Source of the DNA: CAYWWY01 sp964580185
GTDB lineage: Bacteria; Thermotogota; Thermotogae; MWEM01
Direction: 5' to 3'
NCBI GenBank assembly: GCA_964580185.1
Contig: CAZOJQ010000001.1
Coordinates: 62,001-126,000 of the forward strand
Length of the DNA: 64,000 bases
Shown: piece after piece, positions 54,549 to 62,350 of the stretch
Layout: each line of letters opens with the position of its first letter
How positions within the stretch are numbered: position 1 is the stretch's first letter
Translations under genes and position numbers: made by a program
Notes under the pieces: model-generated
What the model was told of the DNA's origin: nothing
The model's database searches: none
The model's input: only the letters and a program-made list of their open reading frames with translations

Positions 54549-56783
54549 TCATGCTCGGATTCGCATGGAATTTACGACAACGGAGATAGAACTGATTGCC
54601 ATTGCGATTTCAGCAATCGCAGGATGCAGTAAACCCATCATTGCTGCCGGAATCGCGAGAATATTGTAGAGAAAAGCCCAGAAAAGGTTTTGGCGGATCG
54701 TTGAGAATGTCGTTTTTGAAATGGAAATTGTGGCGATAATATTCGAGATTCCTTCTCGCAGAATGACGATATCCGCACTTTCAATGGCTAAGTCAGTTCC
54801 AGATCCCATTGCAACGCCAACATCAGCACCTTGTAGCGCTGCTGCATCATTTAACCCATCACCAACCATCATAACCTTTTTCCCAGTTACTTGGTATTTT
54901 TGGACAATTTCCAACTTTTGGGATGGAAGAACTTCCGCATGAAAATCATCAATCCCCAGTTGCCGCGCAACATCAGATACAACTCCCTTACGGTCTCCTG
55001 AAACAATGACAGGAATAATCCCTTTTTCTTTTATCTGAGCAACTGCAGACGCTGTGTCTTCACGAATAGGATCGTAAATCCAAAATTCTCCAATCGGTTC
55101 TCTGTCAATACGAAACTGAACCTGAGATCGGTTCGGTTTTTTCCCATCCGCCGTCTGTTCTTGAAGATCTCCTTCTAGTGGGAGGGGTCTTCCAATTTCA
55201 TATATATGAGCTTCGTCTTTCGCAACAATCCCTTGCCCCGGTATCTCATCAATCGCAAGTGCTTCATCAAAATGATTGTTCAGGAGATGGAATCTTTCTG
55301 CTTCTTTCCCTTCCAAATCTGACTTGGATTGCATCTGCCAACTCGTAAAAGCCGTAATAGCTTTTCCCAAAGGATGATTGGATTGAGACTCAATCGAATG
55401 AATGAATGCAAACCATTCTTTTGGTACGGAACACTCCACAACTTCCGGCCTCCCTTGTGTCAGAGTCCCCGTTTTGTCCAAAAGAACGTACCCGATGGAT
55501 CGGCTGGTTTGAATTGCTTCTCCGTTTTTGATTAGTAACCCCTTTGCAGCAGCAACCATTGTTCCCCTGATCAGGGCCATTGGTGTAGCCAGGCCGAGAG
55601 CGCACGGGCAGGCAATGACTAAGGTTGAAACCAAAGAAAATACCGCAAACGAAAGTCGATCCATATCTCTAGGAATCCAAGGAATGGTTTGATGGATCTG
55701 TTGAATAAACCAATCCAATCGTTCATACGAAGCATACCAAAACAAGCCGCTCGCAACAGCAAGTAAAATGATTACCGGAACAAACCAATATGTAATCCGA
55801 TCGGCAAGGGCTTGAATCGGGACTTTTGTCCCTTGGGCTTGCCGGATCAATTCAATCATTTGCGCCATAAAGGTTTCGTTGCCGGTTTTTGTGACTTGGA
55901 CCTGAATTGGACGGTTGAGAAGAATGGATCCTCCGATTACCGGATCGCCCACTTGCCGAAGTACAGGTTCTGATTCCCCGCTAACCATCGATTCGTCTAT
56001 CCCGGCTGAACCACTACAGATAATCCCATCTGTCGGGATTTTCTCTCCTGCCCAAATTTCCATGATCATGTCTTTCTGTACAGCCTCGATTGGAACCTGA
56101 ACACGATTGTTATCAACCAGTATCCGTGCTTCTTTGGACTGTTGATCAATTAAAGCCCGAATTTCTCTCGCAGCGCGGTCACGCAAATACGATTCAATGA
56201 ACCGTCCCAAAATGTGTAATGTCATTATCATCGCTCCGATTGTTGAAAAGGAAGCGATGGGAAACCCGATCAGATGCATCAATCCTGTACCCCAAGAAAC
56301 CATTGATCCGAGAAAAATGAGAGAGTCCATATTCGTGTGGCCGTGGATCAAAGCAATCCATGCGCCTCGGATTGTTTTCTCTCCTAGATAGAAGATCACG
56401 AAGCCACTCAGGAATAATTCAATCCAGATAAAAAAAGGCACGTGGACTCCAATCATATGAAAGATCATCAGAATCGAAAGAGGGACCGTTACAATCGAAG
56501 CAAATACCATCCGATTTTTCATTCGACGATAGACTGATGAATCTGCTTCTTTTGTTTCAGAAAAGGATAAATCGTATCCGACTTTCTGAACGATCTCTCG
56601 GATCTCTTCTTGCGTTATGGAAGGATCAATCTCAACGAACCCTGTTTCGGTTGCCAGATTCACGCTGACAAAAAGAACCCGGCTATCCTTTTGTAATGCC
56701 TTTTCTACGATTCGGACGCAATTGACGCAAGTCATCCCGATGACCCGAAATCGAATTCTTTGCTTCCCATTGTCTTCTCTCAT
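54549..56783 (-). CDS. copA: Copper-transporting P-type (P1B) ATPase
   Basis: 744 residues. One N-terminal heavy-metal-binding domain (GMTCVNC, Cys19 and Cys22), eight membrane helices, the ion motif CPC in VIACPCALGLATP, the phosphorylation motif DKTGTLT, the SNHPLGKA His-Pro motif and GDGLNDAAALQGAD. CPC together with GMTCxxC indicates Cu(I) export (inference from family). It starts 4 bases after the stop of a sugar-transporter permease gene on the same strand, with no clear RBS, which is an odd operon partner. Confidence 0.93.
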   Translation of the reverse strand: MREDNGKQRIRFRVIGMTCVNCVRIVEKALQKDSRVLFVSVNLATETGFVEIDPSITQEEIREIVQKVGYDLSFSETKEADSSVYRRMKNRMVFASIVTVPLSILMIFHMIGVHVPFFIWIELFLSGFVIFYLGEKTIRGAWIALIHGHTNMDSLIFLGSMVSWGTGLMHLIGFPIASFSTIGAMIMTLHILGRFIESYLRDRAAREIRALIDQQSKEARILVDNNRVQVPIEAVQKDMIMEIWAGEKIPTDGIICSGSAGIDESMVSGESEPVLRQVGDPVIGGSILLNRPIQVQVTKTGNETFMAQMIELIRQAQGTKVPIQALADRITYWFVPVIILLAVASGLFWYASYERLDWFIQQIHQTIPWIPRDMDRLSFAVFSLVSTLVIACPCALGLATPMALIRGTMVAAAKGLLIKNGEAIQTSRSIGYVLLDKTGTLTQGRPEVVECSVPKEWFAFIHSIESQSNHPLGKAITAFTSWQMQSKSDLEGKEAERFHLLNNHFDEALAIDEIPGQGIVAKDEAHIYEIGRPLPLEGDLQEQTADGKKPNRSQVQFRIDREPIGEFWIYDPIREDTASAVAQIKEKGIIPVIVSGDRKGVVSDVARQLGIDDFHAEVLPSQKLEIVQKYQVTGKKVMMVGDGLNDAAALQGADVGVAMGSGTDLAIESADIVILREGISNIIATISISKTTFSTIRQNLFWAFLYNILAIPAAMMGLLHPAIAEIAMAISSISVVVNSMRIRA

Positions 56784-56787
56784 CCGA

Positions 56788-57621
56788 TTACTTAATCGCT
56801 CCGATCGTAATTCCTTTAAGGAAATATCGAGAAAAGGCGAAAAATACGACGATCATAGGTATCGCTGCAAAGGTTGCCCCCGCCATCAACAATGAGTGCT
56901 GAAGCGGTACTTCTTCTTGCAATCGAGCCAAACCGGCCTGTAGGGTCATCATATTGGGCGTGTTTGTAACGATCAATGGCCAGAGGAAATCATTCCATTC
57001 TCCCACAAAGGTAAATATCCCCAATACGGCCAACGCGGGTTTTGTCATGGGAAGAATGATTGAAAAGAAGGTGCGTATTTCTGAAGCACCGTCAATCCTC
57101 GCTGCTTCGATTACCTCTGAGGGGAGCGTGACCATGAATTGCCTCATCAAAAAAACACCAAATGGGGTAGCAATACTAGGAAGTATGAGGGCTTGATAGG
57201 TATTGATCATTCCGAATTCCGAAATAAGAATATAGAGCGGTACCAAGGTAACTTGCTTTGGGATCATCATGGAAGAGATATACATCCCAAACAGGAAGTT
57301 TTTCCCCGGAAACTGTTTTTTTGCCAAAGAATACCCTGCCATGGCGCAAAACAACAATTGGACAATGGTTACTGTTCCTGCAACGAAGCTACTATTCAGA
57401 GTCCATCGCCAAATGGTGGGTCTTTGAAAAAGTGAGGTGAAGTTCTGGATGGTCGGGTTGGTGGGAAAGAGCTCCGGTGGGAACCGAAGGGTTAGGGCTG
57501 GAGGTTTGATTGCGGTGATTACCATCCAATACAGAGGGATGAATGCTAGCAAACCCAAAAAAGCAACAATGCCAAAAGCGATGATTCGTTTTGTCATATC
57601 TTTCCGATTCAACCGCATCAT
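56788..57621 (-). CDS. ABC sugar transporter permease (MalG-type)
   Basis: 277 residues from the ATG at 57621 (57618 also possible), after GAGGGTGG. Six membrane helices of the carbohydrate CUT1 family with the EAA loop EAARIDGASEIRTFFSIILP. Works with the permease encoded just upstream, whose stop is 17 bases away, and with the binding protein at 58619-59968. No ATPase subunit gene lies here; a shared MsmK-type ATPase would be encoded elsewhere. Confidence 0.94.
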   Translation of the reverse strand: MMRLNRKDMTKRIIAFGIVAFLGLLAFIPLYWMVITAIKPPALTLRFPPELFPTNPTIQNFTSLFQRPTIWRWTLNSSFVAGTVTIVQLLFCAMAGYSLAKKQFPGKNFLFGMYISSMMIPKQVTLVPLYILISEFGMINTYQALILPSIATPFGVFLMRQFMVTLPSEVIEAARIDGASEIRTFFSIILPMTKPALAVLGIFTFVGEWNDFLWPLIVTNTPNMMTLQAGLARLQEEVPLQHSLLMAGATFAAIPMIVVFFAFSRYFLKGITIGAIK

Positions 57622-57637
57622 AATCGCACCACCCTCT

Positions 57638-58522
57638 TCAGTATTCGACGTTGGAACCCAACCACTTGAACTGCACAATCCCGAGAATCACCAAAATCCC
57701 AAACATAACCATTGACATCGCCGAAGCAAGCCCTAAATCATAGAATTGAAAAGCGGTGCGGTAGATGAGATATCCAATCGTAACAGTGGAAAATTCTGGT
57801 CCGCCTTTGGTCATAATGTATATGTTGGAGAATGTTTGAAAGTTCGCGATCGTTCCCATAACCAAGGCATACAAAATGGTTGGTTTGAGCAAGGGAATGG
57901 TAATTTTCGTGAATACTTTCCAGGAATTGGCCCCTTCTAGTTTTGCGGCTTCAAAGTAGTACTCAGGGATCGAAGCCATAGCTGCGGAAAGGAGGACGAT
58001 CGTTGAACCGCCTCCCATAATCACCTGCATGATAATCAGTGAGGGCATAGCCGTCAGCTGGTTTCCCAACCATGCCACGGGTTCCATTCCCAGACTCCGA
58101 ACGGCATAGTTCAGCAATCCATATTGGGGATTGAACACCCATAACCATATCATGGAAATGATCACGGACGAAGTGACATTGGGAAGGTAAAAAATCGCTT
58201 TAAAGAAGGTTCGGATTGAGTTCCGAAAAGGGTAGATAAGCACAGTCACCAAAAGAGCCTTTCCCAACCATAAAGGGACAACTCCAAACGTATAGAGAAA
58301 GGTATTTCCCAGAGCTTTCGTAAAAAGCCAATCGGAAAACAAATATTGGTAATTCTCAAATCCCACAAAGGTTCGAGAGAACACATTATAGTCAAAAAGG
58401 CTCAAGTACGCGCCCCAGGCGACCGGGATCAGGAAAAAAGTAGCAAATAGGGAAATATGAGGCAGAAGAAACAAATATCCCCACCGATTCTTCCAGACAA
58501 GTTTCCAGATACCCAAATCCAT
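57638..58522 (-). CDS. ABC sugar transporter permease (MalF-type)
   Basis: 294 residues, RBS GGGAGGG directly ahead of the ATG. Six helices, CUT1 family, EAA loop EAAKLEGANSWKVFTKITIP. Forms the membrane channel with the MalG-type partner. Substrate is probably a sugar or oligosaccharide but not defined. Confidence 0.94.
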   Translation of the reverse strand: MDLGIWKLVWKNRWGYLFLLPHISLFATFFLIPVAWGAYLSLFDYNVFSRTFVGFENYQYLFSDWLFTKALGNTFLYTFGVVPLWLGKALLVTVLIYPFRNSIRTFFKAIFYLPNVTSSVIISMIWLWVFNPQYGLLNYAVRSLGMEPVAWLGNQLTAMPSLIIMQVIMGGGSTIVLLSAAMASIPEYYFEAAKLEGANSWKVFTKITIPLLKPTILYALVMGTIANFQTFSNIYIMTKGGPEFSTVTIGYLIYRTAFQFYDLGLASAMSMVMFGILVILGIVQFKWLGSNVEY

Positions 58523-58568
58523 CCCTCCCTGATCGTTTATTGATGATTATGCTTGATTTAGAAAACAG

Positions 58569-58608
58569 AAAACTTGCTGCAGCAGAGAATCCTACCGCAG
58601 CAAGTTTT
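58569..58608 (-). terminator. Hairpin between binding-protein and permease genes (attenuator)
   Basis: AAAACTTGCTGC (58569-58580) and GCAGCAAGTTTT (58597-58608) form a perfect 12-bp stem with a 16-base loop. On the minus strand it is 10 bases after the binding-protein stop and is followed by CTGTTTT. Such a hairpin usually lets the binding protein be made in excess over the permeases, by partial termination or by protecting the upstream mRNA. Confidence 0.65.
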
Positions 58609-58618
58609 TCACACCCCT

Positions 58619-59968
58619 TTACCGAAGGCGTTGAATAATTCGATTGGCTTCGTTTACAAAATCATCCAAAGCCCTTTGCGGTGGCTTAGTTCCTGAAAAA
58701 GCCGCTTCCAATGCTGCAATAAAATGATCACTGATCTGGGTCCAGGGAAATTCTTGAGATCCAAAGAACGGTCTTCCATAAAGAGCCATAATATCGCTGA
58801 ACATCTGGACTTGTTCGTTCATATATGGATCGTTCAAATACAGCTTTTGATTGACGGAGTCTCGGGCTGTTACATATTGCAGCGTTTCAAGCAAAGCAAG
58901 GTTCTCATGATTGGTAAGAAACCGAATGAACTCAAACACCATATCCCGTTTGGCCTGATCGGGTTGACGGAAGATGATAAACCCGCTTCCAGTAGTATAG
59001 GCAACTGCTTCTCGTCCTTCTACGTGGGGGAACGGAGCGACAACAGGGAAGAACTCTTCGGGAATCCGCCCTTCCTTCAGATAGCGGTCGATCCGTCCGA
59101 TTTCGTAGGGACCGCCAAATCCGATGCTTGTATTATGCGCATGGAAGTTTCCAATGACATCATAAATCCCCATGGCTTCAACGCCACGAGGCGCAACTCG
59201 ATGAACATTGACCAAATCAATTAGGAACTGCAAACCTGCGACCGCCTCAGGTGTATTGAAGGTTACGATGGTTTCGTCCTCATTGGTCAGTTCTCCTCCA
59301 AAAGCATAGATGAAGTTCAGCAGGTTATGGGTATCCTTCGCGCCAAAACTGAGCGCAAACCGATCGACAACTCCGTCTCCTGTAGAATCAAAGGTCAGTT
59401 TTTTACAGATTTCAACGAATTCATCCATGGTCCAACCTTCTTCTACGATTTTCCTCCAGTCGATGCCCGCTTCCTCGAAATGAGGCGTGTACAGAAGCAT
59501 AGAAGTTCCCATTCCATTTGTTCCGAAATTCCAAGGCCAGATATAGTAGTGGTCTCCGATTTTCCCTTCTTCAAGAATCGCTTCATAATAATCCGCCCAA
59601 TCTTCCTCGGTTAGATAGGGATCAATCATCTCAAGGAGACCGGCTCGTACCCAACGGCTATCCCACACAGGCCCTTTGAAAAAATCAGGTTGGGTTCTCG
59701 TGGCGATCGCTGCTGCCATTTTTTGAGAATATTCCGCATTCCCTACAACGACATACTCAACCTTCACTCCGGGATTCAAGCGCATAAACTCTTCGGAAAC
59801 CCACTTGGGATAATCTTCACTGGTTGGGGCTTGATCGGACGGGAATCCCGGTGGCGCGATCCTCCATGGGTTAATCCACCATGTGATGGTGATGTTAGCG
59901 GAAACCAGCGAAACCAGCGCCAGAGTCAACAGCGCAATGATCCAAAATGCCCTTGTTCCTTTTGCCAT
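58619..59968 (-). CDS. ABC sugar transporter substrate-binding protein
   Basis: 449 residues from the ATG at 59968, chosen because GGAG lies 8 bases upstream of it; the ATG at 59986 overlaps that RBS. Signal peptide (residues about 5-25, ending SLVSA) without a lipobox Cys, so secreted to the periplasm rather than lipid-anchored. The mature sequence begins ITITWWINPW, typical of extracellular solute-binding family 1, followed by the TEEDWADYYE region, many Trp/Tyr residues for sugar stacking, and YTTGSGFIIF. It delivers a sugar to the two permeases downstream. Confidence 0.93.
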   Translation of the reverse strand: MAKGTRAFWIIALLTLALVSLVSANITITWWINPWRIAPPGFPSDQAPTSEDYPKWVSEEFMRLNPGVKVEYVVVGNAEYSQKMAAAIATRTQPDFFKGPVWDSRWVRAGLLEMIDPYLTEEDWADYYEAILEEGKIGDHYYIWPWNFGTNGMGTSMLLYTPHFEEAGIDWRKIVEEGWTMDEFVEICKKLTFDSTGDGVVDRFALSFGAKDTHNLLNFIYAFGGELTNEDETIVTFNTPEAVAGLQFLIDLVNVHRVAPRGVEAMGIYDVIGNFHAHNTSIGFGGPYEIGRIDRYLKEGRIPEEFFPVVAPFPHVEGREAVAYTTGSGFIIFRQPDQAKRDMVFEFIRFLTNHENLALLETLQYVTARDSVNQKLYLNDPYMNEQVQMFSDIMALYGRPFFGSQEFPWTQISDHFIAALEAAFSGTKPPQRALDDFVNEANRIIQRLR

Positions 59969-59997
59969 TTGTATCACTCCTTTCATGAGGTGCCTTC

Positions 59998-60600
59998 TTA
60001 CTGCAAAATTCCGGCCATACTCAACTCTTTTTCGAGGGTTTTTGCTCCCTCGAACAAAATGGCATGGATTCCCAATGCCTTAGCTGCAGAAACATTTACG
60101 GATGTGTCATCAACAAAAACCGTATCTCTGGCGCTGTACCCTTCCTTTTCGAGAATATGGGAAAAAAAAGAAGGATCGGGTTTGGAATGGTGGATCTGAT
60201 GAGAAGCATACACAGCATCAAAAACTGCATAATCTCCTTGTTGAGTATGCATATCATAATGGGGTTGGATGGTATTCGTTCCGGCAACGATTCGGTATCC
60301 CGCCTTCATTTTTGCAACGAGGTGATAGCTTTCTTGGATCCGATTTGTTTTGAAGAACCGTGTCCAAATATCCTTGGGTATCTTTTGGTTGGCGGCTTCG
60401 GAGAGACGGCCGATGTATTCCTCCAGCCCTATAAGCCCTTTTTGCAATTCATTGACACCTGATCGGTGGGATATAGAAAGAAAGCGCTCCTTCGAGATTT
60501 CCAGAAAATCTGCGATTTTTTGAGCAACGGCAGTGCCTGTACACATTACGCCCCCGACATCAAAGATGATCAAGCGTTCGCTTCTTGACTGATGGTTCAT
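59998..60600 (-). CDS. HAD superfamily (subfamily IA) phosphatase
   Basis: 200 residues. Nucleophile motif IIFDVGGVM with Asp14; the second Asp of the usual DxD is Gly, as in the YihX/IA-variant-3 group. Motif III Lys in HHSKPDPSFF, motif IV FVDDTSVNVSAA. Cap domain between about 20 and 90. It lies 29 bases upstream of the sugar-binding-protein gene, so it probably dephosphorylates a sugar phosphate in the same pathway (inference). Confidence 0.88.
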   Translation of the reverse strand: MNHQSRSERLIIFDVGGVMCTGTAVAQKIADFLEISKERFLSISHRSGVNELQKGLIGLEEYIGRLSEAANQKIPKDIWTRFFKTNRIQESYHLVAKMKAGYRIVAGTNTIQPHYDMHTQQGDYAVFDAVYASHQIHHSKPDPSFFSHILEKEGYSARDTVFVDDTSVNVSAAKALGIHAILFEGAKTLEKELSMAGILQ

Positions 60601-60621
60601 ATAGAGGGTTTCCTTTCAAGA

Positions 60622-60627
60622 ATTATA
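60622..60627 (-). promoter_or_regulatory. -10 element for the HAD-ABC-copA run
   Basis: TATAAT on the minus strand, about 21 bases ahead of the ATG at 60600, with GAAAGGAAA as RBS between. No clear -35. The rest of the 440-base gap 60601-61040 holds a hairpin at 60986-61002 and no gene I can support. Confidence 0.4.
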
Positions 60628-60985
60628 GACGATCCGAACTCGTTTGTATCGTTGAACAACGATGCCAGGGATATTCGTAAGAGCCAAATATCCAAAAACG
60701 ATCTAAGCTACACAAGGCGCATATACAAATCGTCGATTCCTCTCGTTGACCTCAACTCCGATTGGTTCAAAATCCGTTCCGGCTTTTCGAAGTCGTATCT
60801 GTTTTGGAACCTTCCGAAAAAGGTACATGCAGCGGATAATTGCCCTTTCTAAGCCCGAATACGAAATGCCTTATTATAGATTTTACCATCTTTTTCCATG
60901 GAAAGATAGCATAAATCCAACAATTGTCTTTCGAAAAGGTGTCAGATGTTTTAAAACACCAATACGCAACCAGATTATGATGAAA

Positions 60986-61002
60986 AGCCATGCTCCATGG
61001 CT
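60986..61002 (-). terminator. Hairpin after the glycosyltransferase gene
   Basis: AGCCATG/CATGGCT, 7 bp with a 3-base loop, followed on the minus strand by TTTCATCAT. It stands about 40 bases after the stop at 61041. The T-tract is poor, so termination would be weak. Confidence 0.35.
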
Positions 61003-61040
61003 ACATATGGAGACGATCCAAGACTCTTGAACCCATAATC

Positions 61041-62159
61041 TCACTCTTGATCATCTTTGTGGATTATGACAGTTCGTCCTTTCCAATGAACCCTTTTCTT
61101 TTTCAACGTGAAAAATAGCGACGCAAAAAAGAGTCCAACAAAAAAAAGCAAATGCATGGGGAACATAATTGCACTTACATACCCAAATGATCCGATTTTC
61201 CCCCAAAGCCAACGCAACTCCACCACCACGAAAAAATAGGCGATAGGAAAGTAGATATGTGCCCAATGAAATGGCTGAAAAGGCAACCGTACCAACCCAA
61301 TCAGCAAAGAGATCCATCCGGTGATAATCGCGATCATCGATACCAAAGTTACCAGATCCGTTGTTGATGCCCCGCTTGCAAAGTTTTTTCCCCATCCCTC
61401 GGTTAGTGTTCGGAACCCTTCGGGGTACATTCGAAATGAAATGCTCCCTTTTCCTCCTTTCGGAGTAACCGGAATCCCATGGTTCACAAATGCCTGACCC
61501 AACTCAACATCTTCTAAGATGGATGTTCGGATCTTTTTGTGTCCCCCCACTTTCAAATAGTCTCTCCGAGAGCAAAGGATCACTGGACCAAATGCTCCAA
61601 GAGGTTGTACTCGTTTTCCGAAAAGAGAAAAAGACCGCATTGACATCATTACGATCATATTGAAAAAAGCGGAAAAATACTCATGGAACTGGTTCATCTG
61701 GTGAAAGGGTTGGACCGTAACCAATCCTTCCGAGCGTTCATATTCGAACAAAAGGCGTTCCAATGCATCCTCTTCCAAGGTTACATCAGCGTCCAAAAAT
61801 AACAGAAGTTCTCCTTTTGTCGAATGCACTCCGTGCCAACAAGCCCACGACTTTCCTGTCCACCCTTCCGGTAAAAGGGGAGACTGTGCAACCCGATACC
61901 CATGCTTGTGAACGATTTCAACCGTTTGGTCGGAAGAAAAATCATCCACCACGCAGACTTCATCCGGTTGAATCGACTGACTCCGTAATGACTCCAATAG
62001 GGGAGAGATCCTCTTTTCTTCATTTCTTGCTGGGATGATCACAGAAAGAGAATAGGAATTCTTCCGTTGCCCTTTCATGGGAAATGAAAGCCTGGCTAGC
62101 AAAACCAGAGGGATAATGTGAGCCAACAAAGTTGTTACTAAGCCAGTGATCGGGTCCAT
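61041..62159 (-). CDS. Membrane glycosyltransferase family 2 (CrtQ-like)
   Basis: 372 residues. GT-A fold with VIIPARNEEKRI, VDDFSSDQTVE, the metal motif LDADVTLEEDA and the acceptor-side EDVELGQAF. Hydrophobic segments at the N-terminus (about 5-25) and three to four near the C-terminus (about 265-350) place it in the membrane. Architecture as in carotenoid or glycolipid glucosyltransferases (hydroxychlorobactene / diaponeurosporenoate type), but no carotenoid gene is nearby, so a lipid or polyprenol acceptor is equally possible. RBS AAGGAGGGG. Confidence 0.9.
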   Translation of the reverse strand: MDPITGLVTTLLAHIIPLVLLARLSFPMKGQRKNSYSLSVIIPARNEEKRISPLLESLRSQSIQPDEVCVVDDFSSDQTVEIVHKHGYRVAQSPLLPEGWTGKSWACWHGVHSTKGELLLFLDADVTLEEDALERLLFEYERSEGLVTVQPFHQMNQFHEYFSAFFNMIVMMSMRSFSLFGKRVQPLGAFGPVILCSRRDYLKVGGHKKIRTSILEDVELGQAFVNHGIPVTPKGGKGSISFRMYPEGFRTLTEGWGKNFASGASTTDLVTLVSMIAIITGWISLLIGLVRLPFQPFHWAHIYFPIAYFFVVVELRWLWGKIGSFGYVSAIMFPMHLLFFVGLFFASLFFTLKKKRVHWKGRTVIIHKDDQE

Positions 62160-62201
62160 CGAACCCCTCCTTATTCAAAAAGGGAAACCGATTGAAAAGA
62201 C

Positions 62202-62230
62202 TTGCAAAAACCCAAAGAATCATGTATAAT
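62202..62230 (+). promoter_or_regulatory. tRNA-Ala promoter
   Basis: TTGCAA (62202-62207), 17 bases, TATAAT (62225-62230), a near-consensus sigma-70 promoter ending 12 bases before the tRNA. Confidence 0.7.
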
Positions 62231-62242
62231 ACCAGCGTTGTT

Positions 62243-62318
62243 GGGGCCGTAGCTCAGCTGGGAGAGCGCTACCATGGCATGGTAGATGCCGTGAGTTCAA
62301 ATCTCATCGGCTCCACCA
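62243..62318 (+). tRNA. tRNA-Ala (GGC anticodon)
   Basis: 76 bases with encoded CCA. Acceptor GGGGCCG/CGGCTCC with one G-U pair, D arm GCTCAGCTGGGAGAGC, anticodon stem CTACC/GGTAG closing ATGGCAT (anticodon GGC), T arm GTGAG-TTCAAAT-CTCAT. Transcribed opposite to both neighbouring protein genes. Confidence 0.97.
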
Positions 62319-62321
62319 AAG

Positions 62322-62350
62322 AACAGGGCTTCCAAGCCCTGTTTTTTTTT
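62322..62350 (+). terminator. Rho-independent terminator of tRNA-Ala
   Basis: AACAGGGCT (62322-62330) and AGCCCTGTT (62335-62343) form a 9-bp stem with a TCCA loop, followed by a run of nine T from 62342. It ends at the stop codon of the convergent minus-strand gene and could stop both transcripts. Confidence 0.85.

Noticed and set aside
60746..61030. 94-codon plus-strand ORF in the 440-base gap before the glycosyltransferase
   Set aside because: No RBS, no promoter, no recognisable domain, and it crosses a probable terminator hairpin.
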